DNA of 64,000 nucleotides from assembly GCF_002252625.1 (NCBI RefSeq), contig NZ_NQKW01000003.1, positions 153,116-217,115 on the forward strand. The letters are read 5' to 3'. The notes under the pieces are model-generated. The model did no database searches and was not told the DNA's origin. It saw nothing but the letters and a program-made list of their open reading frames with translations. Numbering within the stretch: position 1 is the stretch's first letter; each line of letters opens with the position of its first letter. Below are positions 37,428-45,812 of this stretch, in pieces. Source of the DNA: Synechococcus sp. 1G10. Lineage in GTDB: Bacteria > Cyanobacteriota > Cyanobacteriia > PCC-6307 > Cyanobiaceae. Both the position numbers and the translations under genes were made by a program.

Positions 37428-38141
37428 ATGGACTCGGGCGGATTCATTGAGCGGCAGGTGCAGTCGCGCCGTGAGGTGATGGCCATGCTGGAGAGCAGGA
37501 GCCTGATGGTGGTCAGCGGCCGCCGGCTGGTGATCTCTCTGCTCACCGGGGTGATCGCCGATCGCTGTCAGTGGTTCGGCTCCGCCACCAGTGAAGCTGA
37601 GGCGCTGGAGCTGTTGAGCGAGCGGCAGCCGGACTTGCTGTTCGTGACCCACCCTTTGCGTCCCGGCAGCGGCCTCGAGCTGGTTCGCCGTGCCAAGGCT
37701 CTGCATCCGACACTGCCCTGCCTGCTGCTGCTGGAAGAGGAATCCCCGCCGCTGGTGCGCGCCGCCTTGGAGGTCCACTGCGACGGCATCTGCGCCGATC
37801 GGGGCGTGGGATTCGGCAATCTGGTGGCGGCCACCAGGGCCGTGCTCGGCGGCGGCTTCTACATGGACCCCCAACTGAGGGATCTGCTCACCCAGGCCAG
37901 CCGCACCAGCCATGCTCCGGCGGGGCCGGGCCTGAGTGAGCGGGAACAGGAGCTGCTTGAGCTGGTGGTGCGGGGATATCAGAATCCCCAGATCGCATCC
38001 CGGTTGCACATTTCGGTGGAAACGGTTCGCAGTCATCTGAAATCAGCGTTTCAGAAGCTGGGAGCCGCGGGACGCACCCAGGCGGCGGTGATGGCGGTCT
38101 GTCAGGGGCTGGTGAGCTGGCACCTGGATGAGCTTCCCTGA
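37428..38141 (+). CDS. LuxR/NarL-type regulator with degenerate receiver
   Basis: A 237-residue protein: an N-terminal receiver-like domain (about 20-145) and a C-terminal LuxR helix-turn-helix (GLSEREQELLELVVRGYQNP then IASRLHISVETVRSHLKSAF). In the receiver the phospho-acceptor position is Thr74 in PDLLFVTHPLRPGSG, the acidic pair near residue 30 is absent (MVVSGRR) and the usual Lys is lost, so phosphorylation is unlikely. A good ribosome site (GAGGGGA) stands before the ATG. It may be controlled by ligand, redox (Cys46, Cys98, Cys118) or abundance. Confidence 0.85.
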   Translation: MDSGGFIERQVQSRREVMAMLESRSLMVVSGRRLVISLLTGVIADRCQWFGSATSEAEALELLSERQPDLLFVTHPLRPGSGLELVRRAKALHPTLPCLLLLEEESPPLVRAALEVHCDGICADRGVGFGNLVAATRAVLGGGFYMDPQLRDLLTQASRTSHAPAGPGLSEREQELLELVVRGYQNPQIASRLHISVETVRSHLKSAFQKLGAAGRTQAAVMAVCQGLVSWHLDELP

Positions 38142-38166
38142 TCCGAACCGGCCCACTTCAATCGGC

Positions 38167-38439
38167 TTACTTGCGCCGGCAGTAGCCACCGCCCACATTC
38201 ATCCAGCCAGAGGGGCAGGCCTCGCCGTTGCTGGGAGCCACCGAATAGGTGGTGACCCCGAGGGTGCTGCACTTGCCGTTGAAGAGATCGACATAGCCGA
38301 GTGGACACATGTCCCTGAGTTTGGGCACCACTTTCTGGGCCTGGGCCGGGACCTCCATGCACGCGATCGTCAGCGGGATGGCGAGGCTCAACAGCAGCAA
38401 CCGATGAAGCCAGCGTGAGGGAGGCGGGGCTGGGGACAT
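38167..38439 (-). CDS. Small secreted cysteine-containing protein
   Basis: A 90-residue protein with a signal peptide (LLLLSLAIPLTIACMEVPAQ, cleavage likely after AQA near residue 34) and a mature part of about 55 residues with four cysteines: LRDMCPLGYVDLFNGKC and GEACPSGWMNVGGGYC. The Cys pairs in repeated C-P-x-G-(Y/W) units suggest two disulfides in the periplasm. I believe similar small proteins occur in other marine Synechococcus; function unknown. Confidence 0.65.
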   Translation of the reverse strand: MSPAPPPSRWLHRLLLLSLAIPLTIACMEVPAQAQKVVPKLRDMCPLGYVDLFNGKCSTLGVTTYSVAPSNGEACPSGWMNVGGGYCRRK

Positions 38440-38582
38440 CGGTGCGGGGCTGGAAACTCAGCATGAGCCTAGGTTTGATGGGCTTTGTGAGGGGTCCAGC
38501 GAGCGGCTGTCTCTGCAACAAGACGCGACTCAGATGCAACAGCCCTGCAACCCGCTGTCCTCTTTTGCCCCCTTCAACCCTG

Positions 38583-39035
38583 ATGCTGCGTCAGCACCTC
38601 GACCGGCTTGAGCTCGCCACCACTGGGGAGGGCTTCCATGACCTGACGGCCCAGCTCGGGACCTGCCTGGCGGCCACCGGCCTGCAGCTGGGGGTGTTGC
38701 ACCTGAGCGTGCTTCACACAAGCTGCAGCCTCACCATCAACGAGAACGCCGATCCGCGGGTGCTGCTCGATCTGGCCGCCTATCTGAGAGCGCTGGTGCC
38801 CGAGGAAGGCGTGCGTCCGATCAGCGGGGCAGGCCCTCTGCGCGCCTGGGTCCACGACGACGAAGGGGCCGATGACATGCCGGCCCACATCCGCACCGCC
38901 CTGACCGCCACCAGCCTCAGCCTGTCCTTCGAGCGGGGCCGCTTGCTGATCGGGACCTGGCAGGCGATTTACCTGTGGGAACACCGTCGCCGTCCCCACC
39001 GGCGCCAGTTGTGCGCCCACTGGATCGGCAGTTGA
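38583..39035 (+). CDS. YjbQ/UPF0047 family protein
   Basis: A 150-residue protein with the YjbQ fold markers: LHLSVLHTSCSLTINENADP near the middle, WVHDDEGADDMPAHIRTALT, and GTWQAIYLWEHRRRPH at the end, the three His-rich regions that bind a metal or phosphate. Family members have weak thiamine-phosphate synthase or sulphate-binding activity; true function uncertain. The C-terminal 119 nt are overlapped antisense by the kinase/P-loop fusion gene. Confidence 0.85.
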   Translation: MLRQHLDRLELATTGEGFHDLTAQLGTCLAATGLQLGVLHLSVLHTSCSLTINENADPRVLLDLAAYLRALVPEEGVRPISGAGPLRAWVHDDEGADDMPAHIRTALTATSLSLSFERGRLLIGTWQAIYLWEHRRRPHRRQLCAHWIGS

Positions 39036-40701
39036 GCTCGGCTCCAGCAGCTCGATCCCAGCACTCCCATAGCTCCATCAGCACGCCTGTCTCGTCGAGG
39101 TCGTCGTGGGAGTGGACCACCAGGCGGCGCAGCTTCTCGGCGGAGCTGAGCGGTTCGGCCGTGAGCTGCTGCTCCAGCAGCACCGCCAGGTCGGCGTCAC
39201 TGGGGTCGTCATCCAGGCGCTCGCGCCGCTCCAGCCGCTGCTGCAGCAGGGCCTGATCGGCCCGCACCTCCAGCAGCAGGGGCACCGCCCCCAGGCGCCG
39301 GGCCAGCTGGGTGGCCCGCTCCCGGCTGCCGGCCCTCAGGTGGGTGGCATCGAGCAGCACCCATCGACCCTTCCGCAGGCTGGCCTCGGCAGCGGCGAGC
39401 AGGGCGTCTTCCGTGCGTTGGTGGGCCTCGGGGCTGTAAATGGTGTGGCGCTGCTCGCCGCTGGGGCGCTGCAGGGGAGTCAGGCCGTAAAGGCGCTTGC
39501 GGATCAGGTCGCTGCGCTGGTGATCCGCGAGGAGCCAGGGGGCGAGGCTGGCGCCCAGGTGGCTCTTGCCGCTGCCCGACACCCCATGGAGCAGGATCAG
39601 GGCCGGCGGCCCCAGCCCACAGCCGACGTAGGCCAGGGCCAGGCTCAGGTAACGGCGCGCCATCGCCCTGGCGGCCTGGCGCTGCTGGGCGGGGATCTCC
39701 TGCTCGCCGCTGGTAGCCGCTTCCACCTTCGCTCTGACATGGGCGCGGTAGGAGCAGAAAAGCTGGAGCACAGCCGGCTCGATCGCCTCTCCATAGCCGG
39801 CCAAAAGGGCCTCGACGCGCTCGCCATGACCGGCCGCCTGCAGGTCCATCACCAGAAAGGCCAGATCCGAGGCCCGGTCCACCTGGCGCAGATCGGCGTT
39901 GAACTCCACCCCATCCACCACCGCCAGCTGCGGCTCCAGCAGCACGTGCTCCAGGCGCAGATCACCGTGGCCATCCACCGCCTGCCCCGCCGCCAAGCGC
40001 TGGCGCAGACGGTTCCTGCAGCGGCGCAGGGCCAGGGCCAGACCGCTCACCAGCAGCCCATGCACCCCTGCGGGAAACAGCTCCGGCACCGAGCGGCGGG
40101 TGGCGCGCACGTTGTTGCGCAGCACCGCCGCGAAACGCCTCTCGGCACCGAAGGCCAGCTCAGCTGCCAGGGGGTGCTGATCGTGAAAACGGGCGATGAA
40201 CTGCCCCAGTTGCTGGAGCTGCGTGTCGCTGACGCGATCGGCCGCCAGGCGGGCCGCCAGGGTGGCGCCGGCGGCGAAGCGGTGCATCACCACCACGTGC
40301 TCACCCCCCTCCAGCTCCTCGCCAACGGCAGCGATTCGCACCTCACCGCTGGCGAGCTGGAGCACGGCAGCCACACCAAGATAGAGATCGGGCGCCAGGC
40401 GGCTGTTGAGGCGCACCTCCTCGCGGCACCAGTGCAAGCGTCGCTCGGCGCTGCCGTAGTCGAGCAGACCCCAGAAGCGCAGGGGCTTCTTGAGCTTGAA
40501 GGCACGGCGACTGGTGAGAAAGATCACGCTGATGTGGGTCTGGATCAGCTCCACGCGGCGTTGATCGGCCGGCTCCTCCCCCCAGGCCTCGTCGGGGTAG
40601 GCCCCGGGACGGGAGAGGGCGCTGATCAGGGCGGCGAGCTCCAGCGGCGTTGATGAGCTGGGATCTGAGCCTGGTGAAAGATCGGGGGTAGCGGATGTCA
40701 C
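38917..40701 (-). CDS. Fusion of an APH-like kinase fold and a P-loop kinase
   Basis: About 594 residues. The N-terminal two thirds are aminoglycoside-phosphotransferase-like, with the catalytic loop AVDGHGDLRLEHVLLEP and the DFG-like VVDGVEFNADLRQVDRASDL. The C-terminal third is a gluconate-kinase-like P-loop domain (ILLHGVSGSGKSHLGASLAP; VLLDATHLRAGSRERATQLA). This two-domain family is found in many bacteria, substrate unknown. An ATG at 40764 clashes head-on with futA's start, so I take the GTG at 40701. The last 40 residues are Arg/Gly/Ser-rich and antisense to YjbQ; the true functional end may be earlier. Confidence 0.8.
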   Translation of the reverse strand: MTSATPDLSPGSDPSSSTPLELAALISALSRPGAYPDEAWGEEPADQRRVELIQTHISVIFLTSRRAFKLKKPLRFWGLLDYGSAERRLHWCREEVRLNSRLAPDLYLGVAAVLQLASGEVRIAAVGEELEGGEHVVVMHRFAAGATLAARLAADRVSDTQLQQLGQFIARFHDQHPLAAELAFGAERRFAAVLRNNVRATRRSVPELFPAGVHGLLVSGLALALRRCRNRLRQRLAAGQAVDGHGDLRLEHVLLEPQLAVVDGVEFNADLRQVDRASDLAFLVMDLQAAGHGERVEALLAGYGEAIEPAVLQLFCSYRAHVRAKVEAATSGEQEIPAQQRQAARAMARRYLSLALAYVGCGLGPPALILLHGVSGSGKSHLGASLAPWLLADHQRSDLIRKRLYGLTPLQRPSGEQRHTIYSPEAHQRTEDALLAAAEASLRKGRWVLLDATHLRAGSRERATQLARRLGAVPLLLEVRADQALLQQRLERRERLDDDPSDADLAVLLEQQLTAEPLSSAEKLRRLVVHSHDDLDETGVLMELWECWDRAAGAELNCRSSGRTTGAGGDGDGVPTGKSPARSRSASGPARRTG

Positions 40702-40762
40702 ATCAGGTGGAAGCAATTGAACGCAGTGCCGCCCGCCTGGCTCCGTACGTTGCCTGGACGAC

Positions 40763-41812
40763 ATGTCTTCGTCCGTGACCCAGCATCGCCCCCCCCGGCT
40801 CCGGTTCCGGGCACTCGCCCTTGGCGCTGCTATGGGGCTGGCCTTGCTGACGGGCTGCAGCAACGCCCGTAAACAGGAGGTCAATGTCTATTCGGGGCGT
40901 CACTACAACACCGACAAGGAGCTCTACAAGCAGTTCACGGCCCAGACCGGCATCAAGGTGAACCTGCTGGAGGGGAAGGACGATGAACTGATCGTGCGTC
41001 TCAAGAGTGAAGGGTCGGGCAGCCCCGCCGATGTGCTCGTGCTGGTGGATGCCGCCCGCATTCAGAGGGCCCGCCAGGAGGAGCTGTTCCAGCCGATCCG
41101 CTCCGAGGCCCTCAACCGCGACGTGCCCGCCAACCTGCGCGATCCCGCCGGCAACTGGTTCGCCCTCACCCGCCGGGCCCGCCCGATCATGGTGAATCCG
41201 GCCCTGGTGGACCCGGCCAGCCTGGGAACCTACGCCGATCTGGCCAGGCCGGAGCTGAAGGGCAAGCTCTGCCTGCGCAACCGCGCCAGTGTCTACAACC
41301 AGTCGCTGGTGGCCGACATCCTCCAGCAGAAGGGTGCCGCCACCACCAGAACCTGGCTGCAGGGCCTGGTGGCCAATGTGAAAGCACCCTTCTTCACCAG
41401 CGACACGCCGATGCTGCGGGCGCTTGGCCGGGGTGAATGCGGCGTGACGGTCGCCAATCAGTACTACCTGGCGAGGATGCTCTCGGATGAGGCCAAGCCG
41501 GAGGACCGGGCCCTGGCGCAGAAGATCAAGGTGGTCTTCCCCAGGCCCACCCACGTGAACATCACCGCGGCCGGTGTCACCCGCCATGCCCGCCACAAGG
41601 AGGCCGCCACCAAGCTGATTGAATTTCTGGTCTCCCCCAGCTCCGGCAAGGGCTACGCGGCCGCCAACAACGAATACCCCCTGAAGGGATTCGGCGATAA
41701 CCCGATCCTCAACAGCTTCGGCCGCTTCGAGCCATCGCCTGTGAGTGCCGACCAGCTGGCCCGGGGCAACCGTGAGGCCAGTGCGCTGATGGTGGAAACA
41801 GGCTGGAAGTGA
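40763..41812 (+). CDS. futA: Iron(III) ABC transporter substrate-binding lipoprotein (FutA/IdiA family)
   Basis: Periplasmic ferric-iron-binding protein, 349 residues. A signal peptide ends in the lipobox LALLTGC (Cys about 32). VNVYSGRHYNTDKELYKQFT is the FutA/IdiA start of the mature protein with the first Tyr; YNQSLVADIL and TVANQYYLARML supply further iron-binding tyrosines. In freshwater Synechococcus the homologue IdiA is induced by iron shortage and also protects photosystem II. The stop overlaps the permease start by 4 nt (GTGA). Confidence 0.93.
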   Translation: MSSSVTQHRPPRLRFRALALGAAMGLALLTGCSNARKQEVNVYSGRHYNTDKELYKQFTAQTGIKVNLLEGKDDELIVRLKSEGSGSPADVLVLVDAARIQRARQEELFQPIRSEALNRDVPANLRDPAGNWFALTRRARPIMVNPALVDPASLGTYADLARPELKGKLCLRNRASVYNQSLVADILQQKGAATTRTWLQGLVANVKAPFFTSDTPMLRALGRGECGVTVANQYYLARMLSDEAKPEDRALAQKIKVVFPRPTHVNITAAGVTRHARHKEAATKLIEFLVSPSSGKGYAAANNEYPLKGFGDNPILNSFGRFEPSPVSADQLARGNREASALMVETGWK

Positions 41813-43353
41813 CCCTGCTCGCCCCCAGGCCGCTTCCGCGCGTCACCCCCTCCAGCCGGCCAGTGCTCACCGCCGTGGTGGTGGTGATCGGTGTGTTCGC
41901 CCTGCTGCCGCTGGCGGCCTTGCTGCTCGACGCCGCCTTCCAGCCGGCCATGGCGGGGGGACTGGGACTGGGGTTCGACGGCGGCGAGCAGATCCGCGGC
42001 ACCCTGGTGCTGGTGCTGGGGGAAGGGGTCTGCGGGGCGGTACTGGGTACCGCCATCGGCTGGCTCACAGCCGCGTGCCGCTTCCCTGGCCGGCGCTGGC
42101 TGCGGATCGCCCAGCTGCTGCCGCTCGCCTTTCCGGCCTATCTGCTGGCCGCCAGCCTGATCGACTGGGGCAGCAGCCACGGTCTGCGCATCCACGGCAT
42201 GGGCTGGGCGGTGCTGCTGCTCAGCCTGGCCAACTACACCTATGTCTTCCTGCTGAGCACCGAGAGTTTCTCGATCACCGGTGGCCAGCTGCTGGAGGCC
42301 AGCCGCAGCCTGGGGGTAGGCCCCTGGCAGGCGTTCCGCCGCGTGGCCCTGCCGATCGCCCTGCCGGCGATCGGTGCCGGGGTGGCCCTGAGCGCGATGG
42401 AGGTGGTGAATGAGCTGGGGGCGGTACGGCTGCTCGGGGTACCGAGCCTCTCGGCGGGCATCCTCGATCGCTGGCAGGTGGAGGGCGATCCCCGAGGGGC
42501 CGCGCTGCTGTCGCTGATCGCGCTGGCGATCGTGGTGCTGCTGGTGGCCGCCGAGCGCTCCTTGCGCCAGCGCAGCCGCCGCTGGAATCTCGGCCATGCC
42601 AACGCGGTGGCCCAGGCCTATGTGCTCAGCGGCTGGCGCGCCCTGCTGGCCCAGCTGGTCGCAGCGCTGCCGCCCCTGCTGGCGCTGGCCATTCCCCTTG
42701 TGTGGGTGGCGGAGGGCTGGCGCAATCTGCTGCTGGAGCCGCTCGCTGAGCAGCTCACCCTGGCCGGACGCAGCCTCGCTCTGGCCCTCTTGGCCACCCT
42801 GCTCACAGCGGTGGCGGCCTTGCTGCTGTCGATCATCCGGCGCTGGAGCCCCCAGCTGGTGGTGCGCCAGCTCAGTTTTCTGGCGGGGATGGGCTACGCC
42901 GTTCCGGGCAGCGTGATGGCCCTGGGGCTGATGCTGATCGGTGGCCCCTGGGCACTCAGCCCGCTGCTGCTGCTGATCTGGGGCTACGGGGTGCGCTTCA
43001 TGGCCGTGTCGAAGCAGGGCCTCGATGCCGGCCTGGAGCGCATCCCCCCCAGCATCGATGAATCGGCCACCAGCCTGGGCTGCAGCTGGACCCAGGTGCT
43101 CAGGCGGGTGCACCTGCCGCTGCTGCGCGGGCCGGTGCTGGTGGGGGCGCTGATGGTGTTCGTGGATGTGGTGAAGGAGCTGCCGCTGACGCTCTCCCTG
43201 CGCCCCTTCGATTTCGACACCCTGGCCGTGCGCGTGTTCCAGTACGCCAGTGATGAGCGGGTGGGGGCGGCGATGGCGCCGGCCCTGGTGATCATGGCCC
43301 TGGGAGTGGTGGCCTCACTGGCCCTGATCCCCACCCTCGAGAGCCGCGACTGA
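41809..43353 (+). CDS. futB: Iron(III) ABC transporter permease
   Basis: A 514-residue membrane protein with two fused ABC permease cores, about 12 helices. The EAA-type loops that contact the ATPase are LEASRSLGVGPWQAFRRVAL and DESATSLGCSWTQVLRRVHL. It pairs with FutA; the ATPase FutC is not in this window and is probably encoded elsewhere, as in other cyanobacteria. GTG start within the futA stop codon shows translational coupling. Confidence 0.92.
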   Translation: MTLLAPRPLPRVTPSSRPVLTAVVVVIGVFALLPLAALLLDAAFQPAMAGGLGLGFDGGEQIRGTLVLVLGEGVCGAVLGTAIGWLTAACRFPGRRWLRIAQLLPLAFPAYLLAASLIDWGSSHGLRIHGMGWAVLLLSLANYTYVFLLSTESFSITGGQLLEASRSLGVGPWQAFRRVALPIALPAIGAGVALSAMEVVNELGAVRLLGVPSLSAGILDRWQVEGDPRGAALLSLIALAIVVLLVAAERSLRQRSRRWNLGHANAVAQAYVLSGWRALLAQLVAALPPLLALAIPLVWVAEGWRNLLLEPLAEQLTLAGRSLALALLATLLTAVAALLLSIIRRWSPQLVVRQLSFLAGMGYAVPGSVMALGLMLIGGPWALSPLLLLIWGYGVRFMAVSKQGLDAGLERIPPSIDESATSLGCSWTQVLRRVHLPLLRGPVLVGALMVFVDVVKELPLTLSLRPFDFDTLAVRVFQYASDERVGAAMAPALVIMALGVVASLALIPTLESRD

Positions 43354-43370
43354 GCCGGTGCTGCTGGGAA

Positions 43371-44276
43371 TTACTTGCTGTTGCTGCTGCAGCCGGCCTG
43401 CCGGCGCGGGGCGAGGCGGGCCAGGCGGTTGGCCTGGAGTGGATTGAAGTTGTCGTCGCTCACCAGAAGCAGGGTGGGACGGCCATCGGACAGGGGAGCC
43501 CCCAGGGCCAGTCCCTCCCAGTTGTCTGGGGGCAGACCGGCGGCCAGCAGATCCCAGCGCGCCAGCGGCGCCTGCAACAACCCCTCCGGGCCAGGCGGGG
43601 AAAAATGCAACAGCTGGGTCCACCAGCTGGCGGGCGGCTCGAAGCCCCGCACCAGACCCAGCAGCCCACCGCCCGGGGGAGCGAACAACTCGGTGAGCCC
43701 CCAGTAGGGGGCGGGCAACAGCAGCTGCAGGGAACCCACGGGCCGGAAGCCCCCTGGTCCGTGCTCCAGCAGACGCAGCTGATCGGGGGGATCCTGCAGC
43801 AAGGGGCGCTCGGCCGCCAGCAGCAGGGTGAGGGGTGAGCCCGGCAGACGGGTGAGCGATTCGGGCCCTTGATTGACAGCCAGGCCCTGGCCGGGGGCGG
43901 CTCTCCATGGCTGGGGCAGAGGCAGAGCCTGGAGCAGGTGGCCGCTGCGCCGATCGAAGCGCAGCAGCTGGGCGGGGCGATCGGCGCTGCGGCGCTCCTC
44001 CGTCACGATCCAGAGGTCGTTGCCCTCCAGCACCAGGCCCTCGGCATCGAGGGGGGCCGGGAAGGGTTTGCCCGTGGCGTTGCGCAGGGGCAGACGCTCA
44101 CCCAGGCGCAGGGGTCGCCTGCCAAGAGCGTCCAGATCCCAGATCGGAACCAGCTCGGGTTCGTCGCGGTCGCTCAGCAGCCAGAGGCGCCCATCGCGGG
44201 GATCACTGGCAATGGCGGAAAAGCCCCCGAGGCTGCGGCCATCGCGGCCTTTGGCAGGAAGCACGCCGTGGGCCAC
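43371..44276 (-). CDS. Esterase-like activity of phytase family protein
   Basis: A beta-propeller-type protein of at least 301 residues: LGGFSAIASDPRDGRLWLLS, then PLDAEGLVLEGNDLWIVTEE and a C-terminal NWEGLALGAPLSDGRPTLLL, the conserved pattern of the phytase-like esterase domain (PF13449). The frame continues upstream of the GTG at 44276 through a Pro-rich stretch containing PLLPCPLSAGWELV, so the start, and any signal peptide or lipobox, is uncertain. Secreted phosphoesterase is the likely role. It sits between futB (convergent) and idiB. Confidence 0.72.
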   Translation of the reverse strand: MAHGVLPAKGRDGRSLGGFSAIASDPRDGRLWLLSDRDEPELVPIWDLDALGRRPLRLGERLPLRNATGKPFPAPLDAEGLVLEGNDLWIVTEERRSADRPAQLLRFDRRSGHLLQALPLPQPWRAAPGQGLAVNQGPESLTRLPGSPLTLLLAAERPLLQDPPDQLRLLEHGPGGFRPVGSLQLLLPAPYWGLTELFAPPGGGLLGLVRGFEPPASWWTQLLHFSPPGPEGLLQAPLARWDLLAAGLPPDNWEGLALGAPLSDGRPTLLLVSDDNFNPLQANRLARLAPRRQAGCSSNSK

Positions 44277-44350
44277 CAGCTCCCAGCCAGCCGAAAGCGG
44301 GCAGGGCAGCAGCGGCGGCGGCTGTGGTGGCGGTGGCGCGGGAAGGGGAA

Positions 44351-44947
44351 TCAGGCGGCGGCCAGGGGGGCTGATTCCACCAGGGAGGGTGCCAGGCGCA
44401 GCCCGGGTTCGCCGGCAGGGGCTTCCAGGAGCTGAGCCTGGCGAATCCTGGAGATCAAGCGGGTGGTGGTCACCCGGGTGGTGCCGATCAACTCACCGAT
44501 GCGCTCGTGGGTGAGGCGGAAGGGCAGATCGCACCAGGGACCGCAACGGCGGCCGAGGCGACGCACCAGCAGACCGAAGAGGGCATGCAGGCGCTGCTCG
44601 GCGGAGCCGAGATGGCGAATGCGCAGCAGTTGCAGGGTCCATTCGTTGACCGGATCAAAGCCGTTGCCGTCGCTGGCTTCGGCTTCGGAGCGGAAGCAGA
44701 GGGGGGTGAGGGCCTCCACGCAGACGCCTTCACTGCAGAGGCGGTCGGTGCGCAGCTGATCGCCGGGCTGGAGGAAGGCCAGGGTCATGCCTTCGGTTTC
44801 CTCGCAGGGGCAGTAGACGCGGGCGATGCCTTCGAGCACCTGGATCGACGTGCCGCCTGGGCGGAGAGCGGGATCGAGCAGCACGGTCTGGCCGGCCGGC
44901 ATCCGCACGCAGGAGAGGGGCTGATCGGGCAGGAAACGGAAGCTCAC
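44351..44947 (-). CDS. idiB: Crp/Fnr-family regulator, IdiB-like
   Basis: A 198-residue Crp-type transcription factor: N-terminal beta-roll (EGIARVYCPCEETEGMTLAF, LQPGDQLRTDRLC) and C-terminal winged helix with FRLTHERIGELIGTTRVTTT and RLISRIRQAQLL. IdiB of Synechococcus elongatus is a Crp-type activator of the FutA homologue idiA under iron starvation; neighbouring futAB and fur support the same role here. I prefer the GTG at 44947 to the ATG at 45034, since a promoter and Fur-box-like dyad lie between them. Several Cys (CPCEE, LCSEGVC) could form a sensor. Name given by context and family. Confidence 0.78.
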   Translation of the reverse strand: MSFRFLPDQPLSCVRMPAGQTVLLDPALRPGGTSIQVLEGIARVYCPCEETEGMTLAFLQPGDQLRTDRLCSEGVCVEALTPLCFRSEAEASDGNGFDPVNEWTLQLLRIRHLGSAEQRLHALFGLLVRRLGRRCGPWCDLPFRLTHERIGELIGTTRVTTTRLISRIRQAQLLEAPAGEPGLRLAPSLVESAPLAAA

Positions 44948-44959
44948 GAGACCGTCGCT

Positions 44960-44978
44960 ATTGCGAATGACTCGCAAT
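44960..44978. promoter_or_regulatory. Fur-box-like perfect dyad at the idiB promoter
   Basis: ATTGCGA-ATGAC-TCGCAAT: perfect 7-bp arms and 5-nt centre, similar in spacing to cyanobacterial Fur boxes of the TTGAGAATGATTCTCAA kind. On the minus strand it overlaps the end of a candidate -10 (TAGATT, 44981-44976) and the expected start point, 13 nt before the GTG of idiB, the ideal place for repression. Confidence 0.6.
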
Positions 44979-45005
44979 CTAAACAGCAAGCCTGCCCTTT
45001 TGCAA
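44976..45005 (-). promoter_or_regulatory. Candidate idiB promoter
   Basis: On the minus strand TTGCAA (45005-45000) and TAGATT (44981-44976) are 18 nt apart, an acceptable sigma-70 promoter in an AT-richer patch. Transcription would start near 44969, giving a leader of about 22 nt before GTG 44947. Confidence 0.4.
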
Positions 45006-45019
45006 TCAGTTCTCAATAA
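45000..45019. promoter_or_regulatory. Weak second Fur-like site
   Basis: TTGCAATCAGTTCTCAA has the same 17-bp length as the core of the nearby dyad and keeps the outer TTG...CAA, but only four or five of eight base pairs are symmetric. It covers the candidate -35 of idiB. Listed because two adjacent sites are common at Fur targets; weak evidence. Confidence 0.25.
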
Positions 45020-45253
45020 CGAGCTTTGTTGCAAGCCCGGCCACTTTCGCCACCCGTCGCCGAAGGGTCACTGGTCTGTGCCTTTTCACTCCCCCATCGG
45101 TGACCGTTGGGCCCGGAGCTCCAAACCGCAGGGCCCAGCCTTGGGATCGTTCTCGCACCTCAGCCATGCTCAGGCTCCACGGCGATCGCGCCACCCTGCT
45201 CGCTGCCCTCAGCGCCCACTGGGCCGACCACCAGCTGGGGCTGGAGTCGCCGT

Positions 45254-45736
45254 TCAGGCGGATTCGCCGGCCGCGCAACGAGGACACAGGGCCCGCACGT
45301 TGAGCACGCACTCGATCAGGCGAAAGCCATGGCTGCCGGCGGCCTGGCGGCCTTCGGCCAGCACCACGGCACTTTCGAACTCCTCGGTGCGGCCGCAGCC
45401 CACACAGACCAGGTGGTGGTGATCGCGATGGGCGTCGCTGGCCAGCTCGAAGCGGCGGCCCCCTTCCGGCAACTCCAGTTCCCGCAGCAGCTCCATCGAG
45501 CTGAGCAGGCGCAGGGTGCGGTACACCGTGGCCAGGGAGACCCGCTCCTCGGCCCGCAGCAGGCGTTGATGCACCTCCTCGGCACTGAGGTGGCTGCCTT
45601 CGCCGATGCGCTCGAACAGAGAAAGCACCGTCTGGCGCTGGGGCGTAAGCCGCTGGCCTCGCCCATGCAGGCTGGAGCGCAGTTCGGTTGCCGGCCCCGT
45701 TGGGGCTGGCGAACCTTCCTGCAATCGGGATGCCAT
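45254..45736 (-). CDS. fur: Fur-family ferric uptake regulator
   Basis: A 160-residue metalloregulator. The winged helix has RLTPQRQTVLSLFERIGEG and ERVSLATVYRTLRLLSSMEL; the metal site is HRDHHHLVCVGCG, and a second structural zinc site is formed with CPRC at the end (ALCPRCAAGE). HHHxxCxxC plus CxxC suits Fur itself; PerR or Zur are less likely but not excluded. It stands upstream of idiB on the same strand and 76 nt after the membrane protein gene; iron-dependent control of idiB and futAB is proposed. Confidence 0.88.
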   Translation of the reverse strand: MASRLQEGSPAPTGPATELRSSLHGRGQRLTPQRQTVLSLFERIGEGSHLSAEEVHQRLLRAEERVSLATVYRTLRLLSSMELLRELELPEGGRRFELASDAHRDHHHLVCVGCGRTEEFESAVVLAEGRQAAGSHGFRLIECVLNVRALCPRCAAGESA

Positions 45737-45770
45737 TGGATCACCCCGAACATCAACGACACTTTAGCCG

Positions 45771-45783
45771 CTGTTCTCAACAG
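45771..45783. promoter_or_regulatory. Short palindrome before fur
   Basis: CTGTT-CTC-AACAG, a 13-bp perfect palindrome, lies 35 nt upstream of the fur start, where a TTTAGC/TAAAGT AT-rich patch could hold its promoter. It may be an autoregulatory site but differs from the Fur-like dyad at idiB. Confidence 0.25.
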
Positions 45784-45812
45784 TTCCAGCAATTGCGAAG
45801 AGGAGAGGCGCC

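Larger units (their letters stand above)
44948..45253. other. idiB-fur intergenic region
   Basis: About 306 nt holding the idiB promoter with its Fur-like sites near 44960-45019, and beyond that a GC-rich stretch with one HIP1 octamer GCGATCGC (45182-45189). A 46-codon forward open frame at 45166 runs antisense into the end of fur and has no support. No RNA gene recognised. Confidence 0.5.

Noticed and set aside
45166..45303. Forward 46-codon open frame between idiB and fur
   Set aside because: Runs antisense into fur and shows no recognisable pattern.
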